Source of the DNA: Myxococcales bacterium
Lineage (GTDB): Bacteria > Myxococcota > Polyangia > Fen-1088
Assembly (NCBI GenBank): GCA_003155465.1
Contig: PMCR01000403.1
Coordinates: 1-17,588 of the forward strand
DNA length: 17,588 bases
Direction: 5' to 3'
The translations under genes were made by a program, and so were the position numbers. Shown piece by piece: positions 7,062-13,946 of this stretch (positions within the stretch are counted from its first letter, which is position 1; each line of letters opens with the position of its first letter). The notes beneath the pieces were generated by a model. That model had not been told where the DNA came from. It ran no database searches and was given only the letters and a program-made list of their open reading frames with translations.

Positions 7062-8968
7062 AGCTGCTACCCAAATTCGCGCTCCTCTCCATCGGCGTGG
7101 CCGCCGTGCCGCTGGCCATCGCCGGCTATTCGTCGATCCGGGTCAGCCAGGCTGCCCTGCGCGAGGCTATCGAAACCCACGAGGTTCTCCTGGCACGCCA
7201 AATCTCGGAGTACGTCAGCAGCCACCTGGCCAACCTGCAGGCCACGCTGTCAGTCGAGACGCGCATTCTCGACCTGACCCGCGTGGGGAGAGGGCTGCCG
7301 ACCGCCGAGGCCCTGCGCAAGTTCCTCCAGCTCGTGTACCACCAAAGCGACGATTTCAGCGTGGTGGCCTTGCTTGACACCCAGGGACAACAGGTGGTTC
7401 CGGCTGCCTTCCAGTCGGTCGCGCCCAGAAACGATTCCTTCGGATCCCACGAAATCGTGTCGGCCAAGGACGTGGCCCGTCTCCCCGAGCATGTTCCCAT
7501 CGACGCGGTCTTGCGCGACGGTGCCGCAGTGGGATCGATCTTCGTGGCAGGAAGCGCGCATGTGCCGCATGTGGTGCTGGCGGTCAGGTACCAAGGCCTG
7601 ACCGACGAAGCTCCCCGCATCATCGTCGCCGCCGTGGCCCTGCGCCGCATCGCGGATCACCTGGCTTCCCTTTCGGAGATCGACCGCGACATCTTGCTGC
7701 TCGATCGCGAGAGCCGCACGGTGGTGTCCGGCCGGGCCATTGGAGCCACCCCGCTCGAATCCAAGCACCTGCCGCAGGGCAAGCCCGGCTCGCTGCCGCC
7801 CACCTGGTTCGTGGCCGAGTACGCGAGTCGCGACGGCCACCCGGTCATCGGCGCCTACGTGCCGACGCTCACCTTTGGCCTGGGCGTTGTCGTCGAGCGG
7901 TGGGTCGAATCGGCCCTGCGGCCCGCGCGGCGGCTCACCTGGACCACCATCTACTGGGTGGGCGTGGCGGCCTTCGTCGCCGCGGTGGTCGGCGCAGCCC
8001 TGGCGCGCTCGCTGGCCAGCCGGGTTGGCACGCTGGTGCAGGGAGCGCGCCACATTGCCCAGGGCAAGCTGGACGACGAGATCGAGGTTGCATCAAACGA
8101 CGAGCTGGGTGAGCTGGCCAAGGCATTCAATTCCATGGCCAGCTCGCTCTCGGCGGCGCGCACCGAGATCCTCCTGCGGACCGAGGAGATCCAGGGCTGG
8201 AACGTCACCCTGGAAAAGCGGGTCGAGGACAACACCAAGGAACTGCGCGACGCCCAGGATCTCTTGTTGCGCTCGCGCTCGCTGGCGGCCATCGGTTCGC
8301 TGGGCGCCGGGGTCGCGCACGAGATCAACAATCCGCTGACCGGCGTGCTGGGCCTGGCGCAGATCCTGCTGGCCGATCTGCCTGAGGGCCATCCGGCCCG
8401 GCCGCTAGTCCAAGACATCGAGGAGCAGGCGGCGCGCATTCAGGGCATCGTGGCCAACCTGTTGCGCTTCTCGCAGAAGCAGTCGGGCGAACACTTCCGC
8501 CCCTTGGATCTTTCCCAAGTCGTCAACGACGCGCTCGAGCTGTGCGGGGCCAAGGCCCTGGCCGATGCGGGCATTGCCGTGGTCACCCACGTCCCCAGCC
8601 CCAGCCCGCCCGTGCGCGGCAGTGCCCTGCAGGTGCAAGCCGCGATCATACAGCTCATCCAAAACGCCCGGGCGGCCATGGACTCGGGCGGCACCCTGAC
8701 CATCGAGACCACGCGGCCCGAAGACAAGCTGCTGCGGCTCCGCGTAAGCGATACCGGACGGGGCATCAAGCCCGAGCAACTGTCCCGCATCTTCGATCCC
8801 TTCTTCACCACCAAGGCGCAACGAACCGACACCGGCATCGGCCTTTCGATGGTGCACAAGATCATCGAGGATCATGGGGCCACCATCCGGGTCGAAAGCG
8901 AGGTTGGCCAAGGCACGACGTTCTGGCTGACCTTTCCCATCGCCGAAGGAGCCAGTCTCCTCGCATGA
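7058..8968 (+). CDS. Transmembrane sensor histidine kinase (HAMP-HisKA-HATPase)
   Basis: This 636-residue inner-membrane kinase autophosphorylates on histidine in response to a periplasmic cue. TM1 is residues 7-27. A sensor region of about 265 residues, possibly Cache-like, precedes TM2 (about 297-318). HAMP follows (KLDDEIEVASNDELGELAKA), then a coiled coil with TLEKRVEDNTKELRDAQDLL. The H-box is GVAHEINNPLTG, with His421. The catalytic domain has an N-box (LIQNARAAM), G1 (D565-TGRGI), F-box (FDPFFTTK) and G2 (TGIGLS), so all catalytic motifs are intact. The ATG at 7058 overlaps the lipoprotein stop as ATGA; the open frame extends upstream without biological support. There is no receiver domain and no response regulator in the window, so its partner is elsewhere or it signals in another way. 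Confidence 0.95.
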   Translation: MKLLPKFALLSIGVAAVPLAIAGYSSIRVSQAALREAIETHEVLLARQISEYVSSHLANLQATLSVETRILDLTRVGRGLPTAEALRKFLQLVYHQSDDFSVVALLDTQGQQVVPAAFQSVAPRNDSFGSHEIVSAKDVARLPEHVPIDAVLRDGAAVGSIFVAGSAHVPHVVLAVRYQGLTDEAPRIIVAAVALRRIADHLASLSEIDRDILLLDRESRTVVSGRAIGATPLESKHLPQGKPGSLPPTWFVAEYASRDGHPVIGAYVPTLTFGLGVVVERWVESALRPARRLTWTTIYWVGVAAFVAAVVGAALARSLASRVGTLVQGARHIAQGKLDDEIEVASNDELGELAKAFNSMASSLSAARTEILLRTEEIQGWNVTLEKRVEDNTKELRDAQDLLLRSRSLAAIGSLGAGVAHEINNPLTGVLGLAQILLADLPEGHPARPLVQDIEEQAARIQGIVANLLRFSQKQSGEHFRPLDLSQVVNDALELCGAKALADAGIAVVTHVPSPSPPVRGSALQVQAAIIQLIQNARAAMDSGGTLTIETTRPEDKLLRLRVSDTGRGIKPEQLSRIFDPFFTTKAQRTDTGIGLSMVHKIIEDHGATIRVESEVGQGTTFWLTFPIAEGASLLA

Positions 8969-9906
8969 GCCAGCGACGCCGGCGGGCCACGTCCCGTTTC
9001 CAGGTGGCGGTCATCGCCCTGGTGGTCATCATTCTCGTGACGGCCACACTGCTCTCGCGTTTCTTCTTCGAGGGCTGGCGGCCCGAGATGCCGGCCGGCC
9101 TGCCCTCGCTACTGCCCCGCACGCGTCCGGCCGGGCCTGCCCAGTTTCGGGTCAGCGCGCTAGCTGGCAATGTGGAAGCCTACCAGAACGGCCAGTGGTA
9201 CGTGGCGCGTGCGGGCCACCTGCTGTCGTCCAAAGACGTCGTCCGTACCCACGACGGGTCACAAGCCTTTCTGCGTCGGGGTAGCGTCGAGATCGAGTTG
9301 CGCGACGACATGGACCTGCGCCTGGACAAGCTCGAAAAGACCTCTGCCAAGCTGGGCCTGCTGCGCGGGGGCCGCGTGTCCGCCAACGTGGGCAAGGACG
9401 ACGAGAAACTGGAGATCGAAGCCCTCGACACGCACACCACCAACGTGGGTGCCGCGCGCTTCGCGGTTTCCGTGTCGCCCGGTGGGAAAGTCAGCGTGGC
9501 GACCTCTGAGGGCGCGGCCCGCTTCGAAGCCCAGGGCAAGCAGGTCCTGGTAGGCAAGGGAAACGAAAGCACGGCGTTTCCTGGGGCGGCTCCCAGCGAT
9601 CCCGAGCCCATCCCAGAGCAACTCCTGCTCTCGGTCATTTGGCCAGAGGATGACAAGGCCGAGAGCGTCTCCAAGATCCGAGGCCGCGCCAGCCCCTCGT
9701 CGCGCGTGCGTGTGAACGGCCAAGATACCCCCGTGGCGCCTGACGGAAGTTTCCTCGCGCGCGTGCAGGTGTCAGAAGCCCAGGCCCGCGTCCATGTGGA
9801 AGCCGAGGACATTGTGGGGCGACAGAAGGCGTTGGACAAGGTCCTGCGCCGTCCCCCGCACGCGCCGTCGCTGCAGCCCACCGGTGATGAGCTTTGGAAG
9901 GAATGA
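8965..9906 (+). CDS. Membrane-anchored FecR-domain protein with C-terminal Ig-like domain
   Basis: The 313-residue product has a basic cytoplasmic start (MSQRRRRATSRF), one TM helix (about residues 13-35), and a periplasmic FecR domain (about 60-200) recognisable from FRVSALAGNVEAYQNGQW, AGHLLSSKDVVRTHDGSQAF and VGAARFAVSVSPGGKVSVAT. An Ig-like segment resembling Glucodextranase-B domains follows (about 213-280: IRGRASPSSRVRVNGQDTPV, PDGSFLARV). Classical FecR carries a signal from an outer-membrane transporter to an ECF sigma factor; neither partner is present, and the cytoplasmic tail is only about 12 residues, so a sigma-regulator role is unlikely. The ATG overlaps the kinase stop as ATGA; AAGGAG at 8946-8951 is rather distant, so coupling probably drives translation. 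It may link the kinase to the barrel protein. Confidence 0.85.
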   Translation: MSQRRRRATSRFQVAVIALVVIILVTATLLSRFFFEGWRPEMPAGLPSLLPRTRPAGPAQFRVSALAGNVEAYQNGQWYVARAGHLLSSKDVVRTHDGSQAFLRRGSVEIELRDDMDLRLDKLEKTSAKLGLLRGGRVSANVGKDDEKLEIEALDTHTTNVGAARFAVSVSPGGKVSVATSEGAARFEAQGKQVLVGKGNESTAFPGAAPSDPEPIPEQLLLSVIWPEDDKAESVSKIRGRASPSSRVRVNGQDTPVAPDGSFLARVQVSEAQARVHVEAEDIVGRQKALDKVLRRPPHAPSLQPTGDELWKE

Positions 9907-11873
9907 CGATCCGGCCCCTCAGACGCGCCCGCTGGCTGCTAGCTCAGGGAACCGCCGGGCTGGCCATCGTGCTGCTGTCCGGCTCGCGGATCGAGGCAGC
10001 CGAAGGGCCACCGGATGGCGCAGTGGCATCGGATGCGGGTCAGGCCGCCGCTGGGCGCGAAACGGAAGCAGCCGATGCTGAGAAGCAGGAAGCCGCTCAG
10101 GTGTTTCTGCCGGCGGCCACGCCGCAGCCTGCAGCCAGCCCAGCAAAGGCGACGATCCCAGACAATCCTTCCCGATCCGGCGCGACCGTTCCCCCGGCAA
10201 CCGACGGCCAAGGCTCGCCCGGGGAGCCGGTTGTGATCGAAGCGCTCGCCGAGCCGCCTGCCTCGCCAGCGCGGGTGACCCTGACGGTGGCGGCGCCGTC
10301 GCCGGTGCTTGGGATCGAAGACGAAACCGAGCTGCGCATCGTTGCCACCGGTGCGTTCGCATCGCACCTGCCCCTTCCGCGAATCCTGTGCAGCACCGGC
10401 CGGGTGGAGGACCTGGTACGCGAGGGACCGACCAGTTTCTCGGCCCGCTTCATCCTGCCCTCGGCCCGCTTCCCCCAGGCGGCCATCGTGGTCGCCGATT
10501 TCTCGCATGATTCGCTGATCCTGCGCGGGGCCCTGGCCTTGCGTCTGCGTGCCGCTGCCAGTCCGGCCTTTCGCACCGACCCTGGCGCCAGCGTCACCGT
10601 AAGAGTCGGTGACAAGGAGTTCGGCCCTGTCGTCGCGCCCGCGGACGGCAACATCCACGTGCCTGTGGTCGTACCTCCGGGAATCGACTTCGCGCTGGCC
10701 CGTTCGGTCAACCATTATGGCAAGGCCAGCCAGCAGGTTCTGGATCTCAAGATTCCGCCTGCGCCGCGAGCGTTGGTGGTGGCCCCCGAAAGGCTGGTGG
10801 CAGGCAGCTCTGCCGAGGTCGCTGTACTGGCCGTGGATCCCTCGGGGCGACTGGTCGACGCGTCCACGATCGTCCTCAAATCCTCGGGGCCGCGGCCCCA
10901 GCCCCTGGGCAGCCTCACGGCGGGGGAGGCCAGATTCCTGGTGCGTGTGCCCGCCTCCTTGCAAGACCCGACTCTCCACCTCACAGCGTCGTTGCGCGGA
11001 GAGCCCGACGTAACTGCCGAGGCGGACGTGGTGCTGGTTTCGGCGCCGACGGCCAAGATCACGTTCCAGCCGGAGGCTGCCCGGCCTGACACCATCCCGC
11101 TTGGCAGCCTGCGCGTCTTCCTGACCACACAAGATGCATTCGGCAACCCCACCGACGCGGGCGAAGCATCGGTGTTGGTCGATGGGCAGCCTACTTCACC
11201 CCACGCCACGGAGGATGGCCGCGCCATGCTCTTGGTCCTGCCGCCCGCCGTGCTGACCGGACGCGAATCCATGGAGGTGGAGGCCGTCTTGGACAGCGGA
11301 CACGCCACGGAACGCATCCCGCTTGCCCTCTTCCTGCGCCCGCCGCCGCCTGAGCCTGTGCAGGCTCCTCGCTACACACTCACGCCTCGCCTGGGTCTTC
11401 TGTGGAACCTGCATCAACCAGCGGGCGTCGCCCTGTTCGTCGAGGCAATGGCCTCACGACATCCCAGCCTCACCGGTTTCGCATTCGGCGCCACTGCCGG
11501 CTACTTGCACAGCCGCTTCTTCTACTGGAACAGCGCCGGCGCAGGCACCGTGGTCCTGGATCAGATTCCCCTGCTGGCGCAGGCCCGCTATCGCCACCGA
11601 ATCAACCGGCTCGCCTTGTCGGTTGGTGCGGGGGCCGGGCTCGTGCTGGGGCAGACTCGCCTTCGTGTCTTCGACCGCGAGATCCCGGGACACGGATTGG
11701 CCTTTGCCTGCGAGGGCTCGACCGAGGCCGCTTTCCTCCTGTACCGTTCCCAGGTCGTGTTCGGCCTGCGCTACCTGGTCATGTCCCTGGGCAAGCTGTC
11801 GAGTGGCGACGTGATGGTGGGCAACACGGGCGGCTTCATCCTCGATGCCGGGTACCGCATCGGGTGGAAGTAG
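9903..11873 (+). CDS. Exported multi-Ig-domain protein with C-terminal outer-membrane beta-barrel
   Basis: The 656-residue product starts with a signal peptide (residues 1-33, MTIRPLRRAR then a hydrophobic core and EAAEG). A Pro/Ala/Gln-rich linker (35-118) follows, then about four beta-sandwich-like units beginning near residues 122, 221, 288 and 383, the last with LRVFLTTQDAFGNPTDAG, typical of bacterial Ig (invasin-like) repeats. From about 489 the sequence alternates amphipathic strands (YTLTPRLGLLWNL, GFAFGATAGYLHSRFFYW, LALSVGAGAGLVLGQ, QVVFGLRYLVMSLG) and ends GFILDAGYRIGWK, as expected of a barrel of about eight strands. ATG 9903 overlaps the FecR stop as ATGA; GGAAGGA abuts it, too close to be optimal, and the longer TTG start at 9894 would spoil nothing but is less likely. 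Whether the Ig units face the periplasm or surface is unresolved. Confidence 0.75.
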   Translation: MTIRPLRRARWLLAQGTAGLAIVLLSGSRIEAAEGPPDGAVASDAGQAAAGRETEAADAEKQEAAQVFLPAATPQPAASPAKATIPDNPSRSGATVPPATDGQGSPGEPVVIEALAEPPASPARVTLTVAAPSPVLGIEDETELRIVATGAFASHLPLPRILCSTGRVEDLVREGPTSFSARFILPSARFPQAAIVVADFSHDSLILRGALALRLRAAASPAFRTDPGASVTVRVGDKEFGPVVAPADGNIHVPVVVPPGIDFALARSVNHYGKASQQVLDLKIPPAPRALVVAPERLVAGSSAEVAVLAVDPSGRLVDASTIVLKSSGPRPQPLGSLTAGEARFLVRVPASLQDPTLHLTASLRGEPDVTAEADVVLVSAPTAKITFQPEAARPDTIPLGSLRVFLTTQDAFGNPTDAGEASVLVDGQPTSPHATEDGRAMLLVLPPAVLTGRESMEVEAVLDSGHATERIPLALFLRPPPPEPVQAPRYTLTPRLGLLWNLHQPAGVALFVEAMASRHPSLTGFAFGATAGYLHSRFFYWNSAGAGTVVLDQIPLLAQARYRHRINRLALSVGAGAGLVLGQTRLRVFDREIPGHGLAFACEGSTEAAFLLYRSQVVFGLRYLVMSLGKLSSGDVMVGNTGGFILDAGYRIGWK

Positions 11874-11922
11874 CGCGGATCGTCTCTGGACGCACCAAGT
11901 CGATGACGGCTGCGCCGCGCCG

Positions 11923-11937
11923 CCCCGGCTGCCGGGG
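11923..11937 (+). terminator. GC-rich hairpin after the four-gene operon
   Basis: ccccggc (11923-11929) and gccgggg (11931-11937) form a compact hairpin 50 bases after the barrel-gene stop. No T-tract follows, so it may be a weak or Rho-assisted stop, or only an attenuating hairpin before the next lipoprotein gene. Confidence 0.3.
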
Positions 11938-11959
11938 TGTTGGCTTGACGAAAAGGGCC

Positions 11960-11974
11960 GTCTTGGGCCAAGAC
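11960..11974 (+). promoter_or_regulatory. Odd palindrome directly upstream of a lipoprotein start
   Basis: gtcttgggccaagac has perfect 7-base arms around a central g and ends seven bases before the ATG at 11982, covering the place of the absent Shine-Dalgarno. A TTGACG lies at 11945-11950. It could be an operator or an mRNA hairpin limiting initiation; chance is not excluded. Confidence 0.3.
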
Positions 11975-11981
11975 TGCCACC

Positions 11982-13097
11982 ATGACGCTCCTGCCTGCAC
12001 TGCGCTTCCTGGCTCTTTCGGCCGTGATCCCCGTGATAGCGGGCTGCTCGGGTTCGAGCAGCGACCACGCCGCAGGTTCTGACTCGGGGATAGCCGCCGA
12101 CGGCGGTTCCGCCTACCTGCACGGCAACCGGGATGCGAACTTCGGGAAAGACGCGTCTGCGGGTGGCCGCGACGGGCGCGCTGAGATTGACGGCGCGGGC
12201 GGAAAGGAGAGCGGCATCCGCGACGGCGACAGCAGCGATGCGCGCGGTCCGATCGCAGCAGAAGACGCCATCCGCGGGCCAGACAGCGGCGGTGCCGCCG
12301 ATGCCACGCCAGACGTGGGCGGCGTCCGCGACGCGGGCACCGGCCTCACGGCCGATGTAACCGAACAAGAAACTGGCCTGCGCGATGCGGTCAGCGGCGG
12401 CAAGGCCGATGCAGCGGCCAATCCGGCCGACTCCGCCACATCGGCCTCGACCGGGAACGCCACCGCCGACCGCTTGGTCATCGCCGCCGCGTCGTGTGGT
12501 CCGCAGAGCCCTCGCACCGTGCCGGTTGGCTGGCAGATGGTTCTCGCCGGTGATAAGGGCTGCACTCTCTACGCCCCGCCCGGCTGGCTCACCATCGGTG
12601 CTGGCACACCAAACACATTCGTGGTCGAGGACCAGAGCCGCGTGGTTGGCTCATCGGTGATGGCCGGAGTCGACACTACCGGCACCGCCACCTGCACGCC
12701 GCACGGGATCGCCACCTGGCTCTTCGCCAACAACAAGGATTGCGTCGGCTTCCAGGAACTGTACTGGAAAGACGGTGTGGACAACGTGGCAGGCATCCAG
12801 CTCCCCCGCGGCGACTTGATCTACTCATGCATGCAGGGAGGGATACCCATCGTCGGCTACCTGGTGGTCCAGATCGAGGGTACCTGGCCGCTGTGCAATC
12901 TCCTGGCGTTTGCCTTCTGGATGCCGGAGACGCAGATCGAAGCGCGCACCTGCACGCTGACGCAAACTCTCAACTCGATTCAGTGTCCCCAGGGCGGCAC
13001 CGGGTGCGAAGACGCCTCATGCCACACGGATTGTATCGCGGACGGCAACCTGTCGGGCGCCTGCACATCCGACGGCTCGTGCACCTGCACCAACTGA
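11982..13097 (+). CDS. Lipoprotein with long Asp/Gly/Ala linker and Cys-rich tail
   Basis: The 371-residue product has a lipoprotein signal ending IAGC, with lipidated Cys22. Residues about 24-165 are a low-complexity, acidic Asp/Gly/Ala/Ser linker with loose repeats such as DARGPIAAEDAIRGPDSGG and GGVRDAGTG, a style common in myxobacterial surface lipoproteins. A folded domain of about 160 residues follows (PVGWQMVLAGDKGCTLYAPP, WLTIGAGTPNTFVVEDQS, IATWLFANNKDCVGFQ) with several cysteines that probably form disulphides. The last 30 residues are Cys-rich (CEDASCHTDC then ACTSDGSCTCTN). I do not recognise the central domain. It lies 108 bases after the barrel gene on the same strand, with a hairpin and palindrome between, so it could be the operon's fifth gene or separately controlled. 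It is presumably anchored in the outer membrane, with the linker acting as a spacer. Confidence 0.75.
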   Translation: MTLLPALRFLALSAVIPVIAGCSGSSSDHAAGSDSGIAADGGSAYLHGNRDANFGKDASAGGRDGRAEIDGAGGKESGIRDGDSSDARGPIAAEDAIRGPDSGGAADATPDVGGVRDAGTGLTADVTEQETGLRDAVSGGKADAAANPADSATSASTGNATADRLVIAAASCGPQSPRTVPVGWQMVLAGDKGCTLYAPPGWLTIGAGTPNTFVVEDQSRVVGSSVMAGVDTTGTATCTPHGIATWLFANNKDCVGFQELYWKDGVDNVAGIQLPRGDLIYSCMQGGIPIVGYLVVQIEGTWPLCNLLAFAFWMPETQIEARTCTLTQTLNSIQCPQGGTGCEDASCHTDCIADGNLSGACTSDGSCTCTN

Positions 13098-13142
13098 CCG
13101 CCCAAGACCGCCCAGCGCTCATCCGAAGGCAGGATTTCCGGG

Positions 13143-13171
13143 TTGACCAACTCGTGGTTTGGACCTTAGAT
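13143..13171 (+). promoter_or_regulatory. Predicted sigma-70-type promoter, apparently leaderless, for the cytidylyltransferase operon
   Basis: TTGACC (13143-13148), a 17-base spacer, and TTAGAT (13166-13171) form a reasonable promoter. The hexamer ends six bases before the ATG at 13178, so transcription would begin at or next to the start codon. No Shine-Dalgarno is present between 13098 and 13177, which agrees with a leaderless message. Confidence 0.45.
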
Positions 13172-13177
13172 GTTATC

Positions 13178-13900
13178 ATGAAAGCCGTTGTCCTTGCCGC
13201 CGGCGTGGGTTCGCGCTTGCGACCACACACCGACAGCACTCCCAAAGCGCTTCTGCCTGTCGCTGGCAGGCCGATACTTGATCGCGCGTTGGAAGCATTT
13301 GGTTCGGCTGGGATCGATGAGGTTATCGTGGTCACAGGCCACTTGGCCGGCGCCATCGACGCGCATCTGTCCCACACCGGGTTCAAAGTCAGGACTGTCT
13401 TCAATCCACGCTACGCCACATCCAACAACTACTTCTCCTTGCTGGTCGCGCAAGACGCACTGGAGGGGGCGGAGTTCATCAAGGTGGATGCGGATCTCCT
13501 CTTCGCACCGGAAGTCCTCGATCGGCTGCTGGCGGCATCGGGCGATCTTGCTCTCGGCCTCGATCGATCTGTGAAGCTTGGAGCAGAGCAGATGAAGATC
13601 CTGCTTGGCACAGACGTCAAAGTAATCGCCGTCTCCAAGCTCCTGGCGCCGGATTGCTGCGCTGGAGAATCCATTGGAATAGAAAAGGTCAACGCTGCCT
13701 TCGCTCCCGTCCTGTTCGAGGAGCTGAGGCGCATCGAGCACGAAGGCGCAACCAACGCCTACTATGAGGACGCCTACGATCGCCTGGCCCGTCGAGAAGA
13801 CGTTGACATTCGAGGCGTGGACGTAACCGGCCTCCCCTGGGCAGAAATCGACGATGAACAAGACTGGCGTGCGGCGCACACCTTGTTTTCATCGGCCTAG
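13178..13900 (+). CDS. LicC-like CTP-dependent cytidylyltransferase (phosphoalcohol activating)
   Basis: The 240-residue product is a complete GT-A nucleotidyltransferase. The glycine loop is LAAGVGSRLRP (residues 6-16), followed by TPKALLPVAG with the conserved Lys23, GIDEVIVVTGH, RYATSNNYFSLL, the metal-binding D104-A-D106, GESIGIEKVN, and near the end GLPWAEIDDEQDW. The SNN-SL block and the terminal EIDDEQD are typical of the phosphocholine / phosphoethanolamine / inositol-phosphate cytidylyltransferase group (LicC-like), not of glucose-phosphate thymidylyltransferases. It would convert CTP plus a phosphoalcohol or phosphonate to a CDP-alcohol. It starts a plus-strand cluster, 46 bases before a CDP-alcohol phosphotransferase that could use its product. 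The substrate cannot be read from the sequence; phosphoethanolamine, phosphocholine, inositol-1-phosphate and 2-aminoethylphosphonate are the main candidates. Confidence 0.82.
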   Translation: MKAVVLAAGVGSRLRPHTDSTPKALLPVAGRPILDRALEAFGSAGIDEVIVVTGHLAGAIDAHLSHTGFKVRTVFNPRYATSNNYFSLLVAQDALEGAEFIKVDADLLFAPEVLDRLLAASGDLALGLDRSVKLGAEQMKILLGTDVKVIAVSKLLAPDCCAGESIGIEKVNAAFAPVLFEELRRIEHEGATNAYYEDAYDRLARREDVDIRGVDVTGLPWAEIDDEQDWRAAHTLFSSA

Positions 13901-13946
13901 GTAGTTCTTCCGCCCTGTGGTCACATGGAACCCGCTCGCAGGAACA

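Noticed and set aside
8542..8964. Upstream extension of the FecR-domain frame giving a 454-residue protein
   Set aside because: It lies entirely within the histidine-kinase catalytic domain, reads as low-complexity Arg/Pro/His, and the ATG at 8965 gives a proper membrane anchor and an ATGA overlap.
9939..11132. Long minus-strand open frame (397 codons)
   Set aside because: Antisense shadow of the Ig/barrel gene in GC-rich DNA; composition is Arg/Gly/Gln-rich with no recognisable domain.
11454..12368. Minus-strand open frame (304 codons)
   Set aside because: Antisense to the barrel end and the linker lipoprotein; Ala/Arg-rich with no motif or start signal.
12050..12480. Asp/Gly/Ala repeat region considered as a separate repeat array or CRISPR-like element
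   Set aside because: Repeats are irregular in length and in DNA sequence and are explained by a low-complexity protein linker.
12740..13177. N-terminal extension of the cytidylyltransferase frame
   Set aside because: Overlaps the lipoprotein C-terminus in another frame, while MKAVVLAAGVGSRL at 13178 is the canonical start of this family.
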